From assembly GCF_000499845.2 (NCBI RefSeq), contig NC_023759.2, positions 36,056,273 through 36,120,272 on the forward strand: a DNA stretch of 64,000 nucleotides. The letters run 5' to 3'. This document shows positions 40,934-53,839 of this stretch, in pieces; positions within the stretch are counted from its first letter, which is position 1; each line of letters opens with the position of its first letter. Source of the DNA: Phaseolus vulgaris (taxonomy: Eukaryota > Streptophyta > Magnoliopsida > Fabales > Fabaceae). The position numbers were made by a program, and so were the translations under genes. Below the pieces are notes generated by a model. The model was given only the letters and a program-made list of their open reading frames with translations. It was not told the DNA's origin and did no database searches.

Positions 40934-43880
40934 TTATATCCGATTTATGAAATTCATCACATTGTCACCACAAAAGGGAATTTGCAAGTGAAATCTTAAA
41001 ACAATATTTTTGGGGAATACACTCAATATATGACAACAAATAATACCCAATAGTTTAAAATGCTTACAACAACAACCAACCTCATCACTCTTCCATACTA
41101 CTTTACGTTGGGGCTCGTTGTAATGTTGCAACATGAATTCCACATGATTTTCTTTACAAATCTTATAGTTGACCTCTGAAACTCCTTTTTAAACTTTTTG
41201 AAAACAAATTTTGTGAAAATGTCATGAACTTTTTGCTTTAAAAGGGAAAGAGTTATATGATAAGAGCATCTATAGTTATCCAACATAGGGCCTTGAAATT
41301 ATTTTTGTCCAATGTCCTCAATGGCAAGATCAACCTAAAAATGGTGAATATAAAAATAATGATATGTATAGAGAGCTCATAGATATTCCTCAAGTGAGTT
41401 GGGTTAAAAATACTTACTTGTTTTATAACTTGGATTAAGCATAGTAATAAAAACTAAAACATTTAACAAAAGCATTTATACTTTCAAATCTTCTAATTCT
41501 CTTCATACCTAAAAAATGGCCATGAAGATACAATGGTACCAAATATTTCTTGACTTCATACAACCATTTTACATTTTTATTTTCTTGTAGATTGAATTTG
41601 GAAACAATGGTAGGCCTTTTTTTTAAAGCATCAACACTACTGAGCTTGTAATGTTTATAAAAACCAACACACCAAGACGAATATTAATCTCGAAGAATTG
41701 AAGTAAATAAACCAGAAACTTTTGTAGTCATATGCCATATACAGAAGACATGTTTTATAATGTCATTTCGATTGTGATTACTTATGTCAATCATGGATCT
41801 TGGTTGGTAATAACACTCTTTGGTGTATTCTTCATGAGAGCAATAAAAGTTGTACATACAAAATAAATATTGTAAAAGATATATAATATTTTTTTTAAAG
41901 TAAAAGTCTATTAATTTTGGGAAAATGTGAAATCTAGTTTAGTATAACCTTCATTAACCAACGAAAAATGACAATCTTTTCATTTTGAAAGAGTTCACAA
42001 CCAAACAGTATAATCCTACCATGATTGTCTTATTCTAATGAAAATGTCATAAGACATGTCATGAGAATTCACCTTGTAAGTAGTATTTGTTGAACCAGGT
42101 GCTTTGATGCTTCCACATCTGCTTTGAAGAATTGAAGAATCTATTGTTGTGTTTGTGTGTGTTATTTAGTAGATTTTTAGTTGTCAATTCAATCTAGTAT
42201 TGATCCAAGTTCACTTGATTCTTAATCTCTTTTGAAAGAAGTGTTTTATAAAAATTTGTGTGAATTTTAGTTAGTTGTTTCGAGCTTTCAATCAGTTGAA
42301 AAAGTTGTTGTTCAAAGTCTGGTGACTACAACAAGTTTTTTTTTATCTAGTTGATTTGTCGAAACAACTGATTGATTGCACTTAATGTTTTTCAAAGTAT
42401 TTGAAAAAGCTTTGTTTTCTTTTGTCTTTTTTGTGAGACAAAAACAATCAGTTATTTCGATAAAACAACTCATTGTTTAATGTGAAATCTTTAACAAAAA
42501 AAGAATTCAACCAGTTTTTTTTTTTAAAATCAATCAACTATTTTTCTAACAAAATTTTGTTACGAATTACAAATTGTTTTTAAATGGTTCTAAATGCTTT
42601 TAATTAATCATCTAACTGTTTAAACCACTTCTTAAAGTTTATATAAAGATTATTATGTGATCTTTTCAAAAGTCCAAGAAAGAGAGGTTTATCGAAAACA
42701 TTTTCAAGAGAAAATCATGAGCTTTTAGATCATTGTTTGTGTGTGAAGTAGGATCTGGATTTTCTATTCAATTGTTCTACTGCTTTGTAAAGCCCAGGTG
42801 TATTCTATTTTCTTCTTTGAATATTGTAATTGTGTGTAAGCCAGTTTCAGAAAAGATTTATGAAATTGTGGTGTTGCCAATAAGTGTTGCGTGTTCTTGA
42901 GGGGTTCAAGATCAACATTCTTGGTGTGTGTTTTGTAATCTAGTTTTGATTGCATAGTGAATTCTTAGTGGTTAGTTGAGGACTGGATGTAGCTCTTGGT
43001 TAAGAGTGAACCAATATAAATCTCTTTATGTGAATTTCTCTTTCCCTACTCTTATACACTGCTTTATATTTTGTTTTTTGTTTTCTGCTACAAACAGTTA
43101 ATTGTTTCGATAAAACAACTGGTTATTTTCATAAAAAACTGTAAATTTTATAATTCATCCAGTTGAACAAAAAAATCAATTGATTGATTTTACAGATCTT
43201 TTCACTCTACTTCCAATCTTTGCGAAAATCTTGAGAAAACAATTTCCCCCTCTCTTGTTTTGGCCATACATTCTAACAATATTAAATGCAATAACATCTC
43301 CATACTCTGGATACCATTCAAAGCAATGAGTAGGTGACAAAAAAACATGCTCTTCTTCATCAACAATTGGAAGCTTGTGTTTTCATCTTTTGAATACATG
43401 TAAAACTCAATAAGGTTATTAGCATCAACATTCATGTTATTTTGATGAATTTTACTGAAAAGAACACATTATTTTGTTCATTGAAAGGCATGCTTCTTTT
43501 GGTAAAATAATTCGTTGCAAATCTTCCTTGGACATGTTGTAGTTATATGAAAGGAAATTTACTTGCTCAAGTGGCAATAAATCATGATTATGATGAGTTA
43601 TAAATTGATTAACCTACCACTATTCTTGAAAAAATTTAAAAGACTTCTTGAGTTTGATCTTTATGACAACATTACATCCATGTTTGGTAGAATTCCTATT
43701 ACGTTGATCATTGGATGTGTCGACAATGTTTTTCTCCAAAATTCCTTCATCATGGCAACACAAATCTCATATTTTCATTCTCCCATTTTTGTTAGTAAAT
43801 CATTCTTTTTGAATTGAAAACTCATTTCTTCTCACATAATTCTCATAAAACTTGCGAGCTTCTCTTTACTAAAAATCATT
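40934..43880 (-). pseudogene. FAR1-related (FRS) / MULE-transposase-derived pseudogene, split by a solo LTR
   Basis: Minus-strand text follows the FRS family order. The N-terminal FAR1 zinc-finger-like part lies near 43880-43780 (FYENYVRRNEFSIQKE, then stops). Next comes DLLPLEQVNF near 43560, and a transposase start with SKDENTSFQ near 43400. The transposase core reads YGDVIAFN just right of 43279 and TTYKVNSHDMSYD just left of 42088. After many stops, a SWIM zinc-binding relic reads WKSDEVGCCCKHFKLLGIIC and CCHILSVFPKN at 41090-41000. The normal SWIM motif is CxCx(n)CxH and its residues are partly kept. Many stops and frameshifts, plus the 1.19-kb insertion, make it a clear pseudogene. FRS proteins act as nuclear transcription factors descended from Mutator-like transposases. 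Confidence 0.85.
42088..43278 (-). mobile_element. Solo LTR inserted in the FRS pseudogene (family copy 2)
   Basis: A 1,191-bp segment begins TGTTGAACC and ends ATTCTAACA on the plus strand. Its ends match the copy at 9073-10151 read in reverse: TGTTGAA...GCTTTGATGC at one end and CCCCCTCTCTTGTT...CATTCTAACA at the other. The internal block GAGGACTGGATGTAGCTC is also shared. The flanking 5-mers are GTATT (42083-42087) and ATATT (43279-43283), a target duplication with one mismatch, and the FRS frame continues across the site. No internal coding domain is present. Confidence 0.85.
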
Positions 43881-46461
43881 TACCAACAAAATGTTACAAA
43901 ATTCTAAGCCAACTACACACAAGAATGAAAAAAAAGTATTCATATTTGTTTATAGATGTGATGGAAATGAGAAATGATGTTAAGATTTAAGTTTTAACTT
44001 TTGCTATAAAGAAATGCTGCATGTATCAAAATATATATTGTGGGAGTCATAGGAAAAAAAAAGGAAAATAAACTTTAGTTATGGAATAAATAAATAAAAG
44101 GTAAATAGCTCAGAAAAAAATAGAAAATTAATAATATTATCTAATTCAAATCAGTATTAACTACAATAAAAATATTAGTTAAATATTTATTATTTTTTGA
44201 AGTTTTTTAGTCATTAAAACATGTATCTAACATGTATTGATAACAAAACGGAATTATTAAGTGTTAGTTGTAAGGATGTATTAAATTCTTTTAGGCATTG
44301 ATGACTTAGCAACATTTTCATTGACTTTTGCAAGTGAATGTTTCAAAAAAGAAGAAGAAGAATAAATTCAACATTTATTGAAATAATACGATCTTAAGTT
44401 CAAATTTTATAAATGAGAAGATTCTTTTCTACTATAGATTGCCATCAAGTCCTTCTTAAAAAATTGATGAATATTTCGCACATGAAAACAACAAATATAC
44501 TAAAATAAAATAAAATAAAGTAATTTTACATTCTTCAAAATATTTTTAATAATTATTTAACACTCTTTAAAATATTTAAAGACTAAAAAAGTACTTAATA
44601 TTTAATTTATTTAGTACCAGAGATATTAAGCAAATATATTATATTAGTATTTAAAAGTATTATTTATTATATTTAATATATTTTTTTCTTTTAGATGTGC
44701 CGTTTAAGATTTTCTTTAAATATTAAGAAATATAGTACAATTGTTTACTCTTAATAAAATCGTAATAAGATTTTTTATTTGTCTTTTCTTCATATTACAT
44801 TACAACAAAATGCATATATATTATTAAATATAAAATGAAAATTAAGGATGCAATTAAAAAAAAAAATTGTTTCCTTAATCGTTACAAATGGCAGTCAAAT
44901 AAAATAAAATTCTTAAAAAGTTTAATAGTCAAATGCCAAAAATAGTACTAACAGCATTAACTAAACAACAATGAATATGTTTCAAAAATAGTACAACACC
45001 TTAAATATTTAGTAAACACATTGTGTGTTATCTTAAAACGACACAACATGTGTTTGTTATGCATCATTAGAAGTTCCAAAAAACTTGCAAAATCATGTAT
45101 GCTTCAAATCCACACACTGACAAAGGAAGTGACAGTTGTAAAAAAAATTGTATAAACCAAATTTTTAAAATAAATCAATATAAACCATAATCTATGTATT
45201 TTTAAATTGTATGCCAAATAAGTGTAAGCATGGTTGTATTTTTCATATATTTCAAATATTTATTAGTTATCAAATATTTTATTTCATGATAATTAAAATC
45301 TTGTTAATTAATTAGATATTAATTTAAAAAGTAATTTATAAATTTTATTAATAATAAACATTATTTTATTTATTAATAATTATTTTATTTTTTAAAATAA
45401 TATCTAATTTAGATAATAATTAATTATTTTTTATTTTAAAAATTAATATTTATTTATAACTTTTTTAATGTTAATATCTGTATACTATTTGGATGAAAAT
45501 CCCTTGGCATGAGTGTCGGTGGAGACTCGTCATGGTAAATGGAAGAGTTTGCGTTTGGAACACAAATCAAAGAAAAATGACATCATACGACACTCGGATC
45601 TTTGTCGTTTTATTCCTAACGTGTCGTTTTTCACCGCTCCTCGCATTCGCATCGCAACCCTTTCTTGTTTTGGATATTAGGGTTGTGGTTTTAATTTTGT
45701 CACCTCCTATTATTCCAAGAATAAAAAAAAAACTTACTTTTCTTACATTTGCAGTAATTTTTATTAAATGTAGTTAAAATATGGGAAAAAAATGAAAGCT
45801 TTATGTTTGAAGCAACCGGAATTCAGTAGAAAAATATCTTAAAATTGTGCGTTGGATGGTATTTTATTAGTGTTTAAAACGTGAGCAGAATGATCGGTTA
45901 AGAGAGAGTGTTATTAACCCTAAGCATAAGATTGTTTGAGTGGTTCCTTGAAAATGTCAAACAAAAAACTTTCTATAAATGGTTCTTCCTCTCTAATTTG
46001 GTACAACACCATTAGCAATAACATCAACAAAATCCCACTTAATTCTATTCCACAAGCTTTCAACCAACGTTCATGATCACCAATGCTGAATGGGATGGCA
46101 GAGAACAATTAAAATTTAAGACCCCATTGTTGTTATTGTTAGTCCACAAAACTAGATAAAAGCAGGGTGTGTGACCCATCTACAGCAAAGATACCAACAA
46201 AAAGTTTCAATGAGCACACATGGTTCTTACAGCATGAGATCCAAAGCCTCCTTTGAAAATGAAGCCAAGGCCACGGTGAAAGAAAGTGGGGTAAGTCGAG
46301 AAATAGAGAAAAGCACAAAAAGAGATTAAATAAATAAATAAAAGTTCATTTTTTTTATTTTTATTGTTTTGAGTATTGAGAATGTAATGATGAGAGGTTA
46401 TTGATATTGTGAAAATTTGGAAATCCAGGGAGGAGGGAGTGGAGGGAAGAACGGGAAGACA
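43881..46461. other. AT-rich spacer and 5' region of the transporter gene
   Basis: Mostly AT-rich without coding signal. From about 45480 the base composition rises. A 62-codon minus-strand frame at 45920-46108 and a plus-strand frame at 45493-45777 resemble no family I know and are probably part of the transporter's promoter and leader region. In-frame upstream of the chosen ATG there are 15 codons without another ATG before a stop at 46402-46404. Confidence 0.45.
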
Positions 46462-49400
46462 ATGTCCTCCAACAGCAAGGAGAATCTCTTCATATGTTTT
46501 CTGGTGACACTTTGGTACTCTTCAAACATTGGTGTGATCCTTCTGAACAAGTACCTGCTTTCAAACTATGGGTTCAAGTTCCCCATCTTCCTCACAATGT
46601 GCCACATGTCAGCCTGTGCTGTTCTCAGCTATATCTCCATTGTGTTCTTCAAGGTGGTGCCTCAGCAGATGATCAAATCAAGGTCCCAGTTCATGAAGAT
46701 TGCAACTTTGAGCCTTGTCTTCTGTGCCTCTGTGGTGGGTGGCAACGTCTCCCTCAGGTACCTCGCTGTGTCCTTCAACCAGGCGGTTGGGGCAACCACA
46801 CCCTTTTTCACTGCTGTCTTTGCCTATTTGGCCACCCTTAAGAGAGAGGCCTGGGTTACCTATGGTGCCCTTGTTCCTGTTGTTGCTGGGGTTGTCATTG
46901 CAAGTGGGGTATGTTCGGTTCTCTTTAATCTCAGTGATTTCGATTGATTTGTTGTATTTGAATGTTCTGAATGATCACGAGTGTGTGTATGTGTGCGTTT
47001 CCTTTTGAGATTGGGATAGTGACCTTGATTGATATTGATTTGTGAAGGGTGTTTGTGTAACTATGAAGACATGTCAATACTGCTTAATATTTCATGTGTC
47101 ACTCCAGATCTGAAGTGGTGTTGGGCAGATTGGGTTGTGGTTGTTTCTGCGATCTAGTTGATCTGCGATTGTTTGAAAATTACAAGGAATTTATTTTTCA
47201 TGAATTTCTACCGTATTGGAAGTTAACGAGATCTCAACTTATCAAGAACTGCAAATCAATGGCAATGGGAGGGTTATTTTTTTTTCCTTTCCTGATTTTC
47301 TCTCTCTAACATGAAATAAATGTTCAAATTTTAGTACACTGGGAAAATGGTGCTTCTTGACATTATTCTCTGTTATTTTTTTCTTTCTTCTTTTTGGATC
47401 TGCACCGTTCTAGTTTATTAACTTATATCAGATAGCCAGATTTTTGTTTGATTTAATCAGGTTATATATACGATTATGATAGCTCCCCTAATGCTTGTCA
47501 GGAATTAGGGTCTTTTTAGTTATCTGCTTCTCAATTGTTTTGGCATTCTGTGTATTGCACACCCAATATAATTTGTTAATTTGATGTATGACTGGCTAGT
47601 AATAGTAGTTCCTTTGAATCTGCCTGCTGCATATTTTCCTTTCTGTTTTCCATGTTTATTCATTTTGCTTCTATGGAGCTACAAGATTTTCTTGGTGATT
47701 ACAGGGTGAGCCAGGGTTTCACTTATTTGGATTCATTATGTGCCTAAGTGCAACTGCTGCAAGAGCTTTCAAGTCTGTCCTTCAGGGCCTTTTACTTTCT
47801 TCTGAAGGGTAAAATATTCTACACCCGTAGCTAGTATTTCTAACTTTCTCCTTTTCATCTAACTTCAACAGCTATCCAGCTGAAAATTATATCTGAGATT
47901 ACTGAAATCTACAACCATTATGGTTCCCTTCACCTTGCTCATTTGAAACCATAATTTGTGCATTAATGAGATGGCTGTGGAAACTTACTTTTCTTGAAAA
48001 CCAATCAGTGAAGGATGTATAAGGAAGTTGTTAACTTACTGTGTGTGAAGATATGATGTCATGACTCATAATTCATATAATATTTTAGTTTTTTTTAATA
48101 AAAAAGCTGGAAAGTGTGATCGGTGATGTCATAGATAAACATGCGTCAATCAAGGTTTTTGCAACTAATGATTGATCATTAGCAAGGTTGTGGAGTGATA
48201 ATCTCCTAAATCATATTTGCGGAAAATATTGAGTTATGTGAATTGTTGATTCAGGAACATATGTTATAACAATGCTTTAATGGCTGATAAGTGTTTATTC
48301 TTCAGCTCCTTATAGGTGTTGTTGGTTTGTAACTGTTCAATGGAAAATTGTGAAGCTGGTATGCTTCGCTTAAGTTTTACACTAGAAAAAAGTAGCTAAC
48401 CTCTTCATCTGGGATATGTGAGAAAAAAATGAAAACTTATTCAAATTCACTTTTTTCTGCAAACTACACCCAAAAACAAGGTACTCTTCACCAACTCGTG
48501 TAATTAAGCATGTCTGGACTTGTTTGGATACAAGTCAAAAGTGTTGTTGTGAGCTTATCTACTGGAAATATAGAGCTTTTTCTAGTAGAGAAGCTCTTCT
48601 AATGCTTTTTCTAGATATTTTTAATGCATTCTACTTATTTACATTTTAGTAATGTGGGTGAGTTTGCTTTTCATTTTCTTATTGGTCTCTGATTGAAACT
48701 TATTGGGCAAGCCCTCTTAGTTATACGGACTATTTGTTTATGTAATGCTTCAAAATTAGTAATAAATTCCCTTCTTAAATATACTATCTCTAAACAGTCA
48801 GCATCTCAATGAGATGTGGTTCTCTCTACACTTTCGGAAAAAAAATTATAGCTTAGCTTGGAAGCACTCAAAACATGACAATACTAATTAAAAATCAATG
48901 TCTTTTCTTCATTATAATTGAAATGATTGATGATTTTAGATTTGAATACAAGCAGACTGTGTCCATCATTTGTGCCTCTTCATTTTTTTCACTTGTCTTT
49001 TATTTCCAACCCAACTAATAACCAACTTTTGCTGAGAGTTATTGGTAACAGCATGTTACTTTTCAGAGGTTTAGTTAACCATTGGAAGTTCTTATTCTCT
49101 TGGCATTTTTTTATACAATTGTTTATATATATATATATATATATATAATGAATACTTCTATATCCTTCAAATTGTTTGTATGGTAAATATTGGATGTTTT
49201 TTTTATTTTTTCAAGCCATTGAATTAGTTAGATTTATCGGAAGAGTTGTGAATGAACTTAACTTATTGTGTGATTAAAACTTAAACTTTTTTAAACTGAG
49301 ATCTAGTTCTGTTTTTGCCTTTGGCTATAGGGATATTGCTGCTTCCCAAGACTCCTTAGACCTATATATTATAATATTTCTCATTTGTTATCTATATAAA

Positions 49401-51229
49401 TTGATTCTGTTTTCTTAAAAGATCAACCATCACTCTATTGTAAACACACACTGTCATGCCTTTACTTATTGCATTCACTAGTTTTCATACATCAAGGCTA
49501 ACAGTTCCTTTTTTCTAACTATCAAACTCTGGCTAAATTATTTGTGCTTAAAACACAACTTGCAATAACTTTTATCATTTCCTTTTGCAATAAGTAGTGG
49601 AAACTTTTATGTTCCTCCAAGTTAACAGTATTAGTATGACAATTACCAGAAGTTGTAATTCCTCTTGGACTTAGTTAACCAGAACTGAATAAGCCGTTTT
49701 CTTAGCTGTTACCATAATGTTGCTTCCACTTCAACTTAACAGGGAAAAGTTGAACTCAATGAATTTGCTCCTGTACATGTCTCCAATCGCAATCCTAGTT
49801 TTGTTGCCTGCAGCTCTTATCATGGAACCCAATGTGGTAGATGTCACAATGACGCTTGCAAGGGACCATAAATCTATGTGGCTTCTTCTTTTGCTAAACT
49901 CTATCACAGCATATGCAGCAAACTTAACAAACTTCTTGGTGACTAAACATACTAGTGCTCTCACACTCCAGGTTTGCCTCTTTGTCACTACTAGAATTAT
50001 GAAACATGTTTAGTTAAAAGCTACAAGAATAAGACCAGGTTATTTTAACCATTGAAACCATCAATGAAAACTGAAAAGGACCTTTAGTCTTTTATCTAAA
50101 CTATATGTCTTGACTGTTTAAGATTAGATTCAAATTTACATGGTCTAAAATAGAATTGTGGTTCCTAGTCTATGATTTTTAGGCTATGGTACTGGACAAA
50201 CACAACCATTTAAGTCACAAAATAAGTCTATTTTGTACGTTGTTTGTTGATTACTGCACATTACAAGCGTAAAATTGTAGAATCTACCATTATATCTTTT
50301 TCTTCTTCTTTCAATTTACTAGAAAAAGGCACGGGAAGAGTCCAAATTAATAAATGTTCTTTTTAATGCTTGTGCACCTAATTTCATCAAATTTGAGTAT
50401 AGAAATTGCGTGAAGGTTTACCCACAAGGATGCGGTTGTGCTTATTTGGTTGTGGAGACGTGCTAGTATAGAAATTGTATGAGAGATTTGTCCATAGGGG
50501 AGTGGGAGGTGCACCAGTATGGAATTGCATTAGAGGTTGATAATCTCATTAGTATAAAAATTGCATCAGATATTCGCCCAGTAGAGTGTAGGAGGCACAT
50601 TGGTATAAAAATTGCATAAGAGGTTCACTTGCAGAGTTGTGACTGCTCCCAAATGGATATTGGGAGAACAGTAGTATAGATATTGTATAAGAGATTCAAC
50701 CACAGGACTGTGTTTGCACCCATAGAGGTGTGGGAGGTACACTAATATAGAAATTGCATAAGAAATTCGTTCACAAGTATGTAACTGTGTACATATGGGT
50801 GTGGGAGACACTTAGGTACAGAAATTACACTAGAAGTTCATCCATAATGTTATGCACTCCTATAGGTGTGAGAGGAGCCCTCATATAGAACCTTTATGAA
50901 AGTCCACTTCATTGAGCAGCTTATTTTGTGAATAATAAGGTGAAAATTACAAGATAAATCTATAATAACCAGAATGAAGGAAACAACAAACAAAAAAAAC
51001 AATTAATATTAATGTGAAAGTGTGGTTTGTTATTTGATGCAATTGATATAGTGAGTAAGGGTGTAAAAATGATGTTAAGCAGGTTTTAGGCAATGCAAAA
51101 GGGGCAGTGGCTGTGGTAATCTCAATACTGCTATTCAGAAACCCTGTGACTGTTGTTGGCATGGGTGGATACACAATTACTGTGATGGGAGTGGCTGCAT
51201 ATGGGGAAACAAAAAGAAGGTTTAGATGA
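46462..51229 (+). CDS. Nucleotide-sugar/phosphate translocator of the UUAT1 (NST-KT) type
   Basis: A Golgi-type membrane transporter of the drug/metabolite superfamily, triose-phosphate-translocator branch. Four exons join in phase: 46462-46908, 47705-47808, 49743-49971 and 51083-51229, giving 308 residues. This is close to the 309 I recall for Arabidopsis UUAT1, a UDP-uronic-acid transporter. Visible features are [34 protein letters not shown], a [19 protein letters not shown] block in the last third, and the C-terminus [10 protein letters not shown]. About ten hydrophobic segments are apparent. The ATG at 46462 ([10 protein letters not shown]) is preferred because relatives start there and no upstream in-frame ATG exists. 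Substrate specificity cannot be read from the sequence. The third intron carries a tandem repeat array. Confidence 0.92.
49123..49147. repeat. (TA)n microsatellite in transporter intron 2
   Basis: About 12 TA units in the second intron of the transporter gene. Similar short TA runs occur near 36314-36332, 58620-58642 and 63074-63091. Confidence 0.95.
50397..50905 (+). repeat. Degenerate ~70-bp tandem repeat array in transporter intron 3
   Basis: The motif GTATAGAAATTGCATAAGAG or close variants recurs nine times, starting near 50397, 50466, 50517, 50552, 50603, 50674, 50745, 50816 and 50883. Spacings are about 69, 51, 35, 51, 71, 71, 71 and 67 bp. Several units also share a TTCACCCACAG-like part and a GTGTGGGAGG-like part. 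The short spacings suggest deleted units. Confidence 0.85.
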
Positions 51230-53302
51230 AGATGGCAGAAGATTGAGGGATTGTCTTATTGGTGTATTTTATTGTAGTTATTTATTATATGAAGAAGAAT
51301 GATTGTAACGTGAGTAGGAGTAGAGGGAAGTGATTTTATACTCATATTCTGTTGTATCTACCACATAAATATTTATCTATCACGTACATTTTCTCCCTTT
51401 TCTTATGCTCACTTTGACCACAACAATGTCTCACTACCTATTTCTATCTCAAAACTATAAGGGAATTTCAAAAAATATAACAAATCGTTCTTAAATTTTA
51501 ATAATATATCTGCTGGCATCAAACGAATAATCACTCAAATGCATACATGCCATTGGTTAGCATAATGTACACATTAATAAAAGTCCACTTCAAACCTGTT
51601 TAATCTAATTTCTAGTTTCGGATATGACTATGAAGCTCATAGGTATATATAAAAATAATAATAATTATTATTGTTATTATTATTAGTTTAATGCGTCAAA
51701 AATAATAGTAGTAACAAATAGTACTAGTAGTAATTATAATAGTAATACTAGTATTAATAATACATTATTAATGTGTACCTGGATAGGTTTTCAAGTTACA
51801 TTCTTGAGTGTGTTATAATGTATGTTAAATGTGTATGTTATTTTGACATTTAAGAATAGTTGAAAAATTAACTCAGGTTGTTTGGATTGAAACTATATGT
51901 AAGTTAAAGTATAATCCAATATGTATTAGAATTTTTGGAGTGTGTGTTTTTTTCTTTCTTTATCTCTCATCTCTTTTATATTATTCTTTATATATCTTTA
52001 TGTTTAAGGGTATTACGAATTGTATTTGTATTATTGTGGTTGAATGAATCAAGAAAAAATATTGGAGGAAAACTTGTTTGGAAAAAGTTTTTTTATACCA
52101 ATTCACCTTCTTTGTAGTGTAAAACTCTATTATTTCTATATTTGTCACTAGAGCTGCTTTTTATAGTCAGTCAAATGTGTTGATCCAAAACAATTGAACA
52201 TTTTTAATCTTTAATGAGGGTGCTTCGATTAATATATCTCATTTACGAGTTAAAATTATTTTTTTTGAAAAATTAGGATAAAATAGAATGGAAGTTTTTC
52301 TTGAATTAATTAATGTGCATATTAGAATTGTTGATATATTAAATCTTTGAAAGTTTTGTTTCTTGTACATCAAATAGTTAAGGTTCTTTATTTAAAAAGT
52401 CTTTATGTATTTACCCGATGATGTAATTCTAGGAATGTTGCTTCGTCAACTTATGAATGAATATAAGTTGTTTGATGACTTGTAGTTAATGTTAGATTTG
52501 AAGACTTGAAAATGCTCAAGCCTAAAGCGTAGTGTTTTGATGATGAAGTTTAAAGATAAAGATGTATTTAGAGATAAGGAAAGCACACAACCACTTCTTC
52601 TAATTCTCTTGTTTTATGCATATTATCTTTCTTCCTTTTCAACAAAACTGTGGTTGAGTAACAACACAAGTAAGAAGAACACAGAACTACCATGTACTGC
52701 TATTAAAAACTACCAATACAAAGCCACACATCAAAAAATGAACATTCTGATTATCATTGATTATTCTCTTCAATGAAGAATACACCCATGTAACCGATGT
52801 CAATCAATAAGTGTTAACACCCAATTATTTGAAGAGAAATAAATTAAAAACAATGTATGAATATTTAACTCCATCAAATATAATCTCTATCAAACACACT
52901 TTATTTTGTATATGGCAGGGTATAGATTCAGAACTAAATAAACTCCAAGGTAAGGCATATGAAAGTATGCTGTAAACTTTTAAGTATATTGTACAGTACA
53001 AAAATCACTACTCAGAATATAGTTCGAGGACTATCTAGTTTCTGTTCAACAAATATAAACGTCATTAGGTGTCGAGATATTTGTATTACAAACCAAACGG
53101 TCAAAATTCTGCTCAAATGCAGCGGCGAATAATGAGAGGCTCTCAATCATCATCTTGTTCGGTATCAGATAACATTGTGCCCTTGTCATGCCGGTAACAA
53201 GGGCCATGAAAGGTATTTTAGAGATTTGCATAACAATATTTTCAAATGAATACTTACGAGAACTATAATTTTTTACATGAAGACATTATCCGGATTGCTT
53301 TG
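51230..53302. other. Spacer between transporter and Ca2+-ATPase genes
   Basis: The beginning is probably the transporter's 3' UTR. The rest is AT-rich, with AAT/ATT low-complexity runs near 51650-51770. A minus-strand stretch at 53046-53231 is richer in GC and keeps a 61-codon frame, but it resembles no family I can name. Confidence 0.45.
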
Positions 53303-53704
53303 CTGATTTCTCCTACCAGTGTTGTCAGCTTTTATAATACTGTCATTCTTTACAACATTGTAATTTTATGTAGTTTGTAAAGACTTGATACTATACAGAA
53401 TTTGCAGGCAAGACAAAACATCCAAGGTCTTGAGAATGAAATGATTGAAGGCAAATATCAACAACAGTCCTCTCTGCTTGTTAGAACCAAACCAGCTGTT
53501 TGAGGAGCCTTTCTATTCGAGGACAAGCAGAGAGGACTATTATTGATATTTGCCTTCAATCATTTCATTTCCAAGACCCTTGTATGTTTTGTCTTGTCTA
53601 GAAATTCCATATAGTATCAAGTCTTTACAAAACTACATAAAATTACAATGCTGTAAAAAATGACAGCATTTAAAAGCAGAATACACTAGGAGGAGAAATG
53701 CTAG
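53303..53704. repeat. Large inverted repeat (hairpin) downstream of the Ca2+-ATPase gene
   Basis: The left arm 53303-53481 and right arm 53523-53704 are reverse complements over about 180 bp, with scattered mismatches and small indels. Long identical blocks include AATGAAATGATTGAAGGCAAATATCAA and GTAAAGACTTGATACTATA. A 41-base loop separates them. The structure begins about 135 bp past the ATPase stop codon (minus strand), so it could lie in that gene's 3' UTR. It could be a foldback MITE, a young MIRNA-like inverted duplication or a small-RNA source; the sequence alone does not decide. Confidence 0.9.
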
Positions 53705-53839
53705 GCATTCTTGTCAATGCTCATCCAGTTGTTGTAAGGTTAGTTTCCCAATAACAATGTTTAAAATAAAACAAAATAAATGTTGATGATCCAAAAACAA
53801 AGAAAAGGAAAACGAGACCATATATACTTTTCGAACACT

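Noticed and set aside
45493..45777. 94-codon plus-strand frame ahead of the transporter gene
   Set aside because: Low-complexity hydrophobic translation without family features; more likely promoter or leader DNA.
46417..46461. Possible 15-codon N-terminal extension of the transporter
   Set aside because: There is no ATG in this in-frame stretch, and relatives begin at the position corresponding to 46462.
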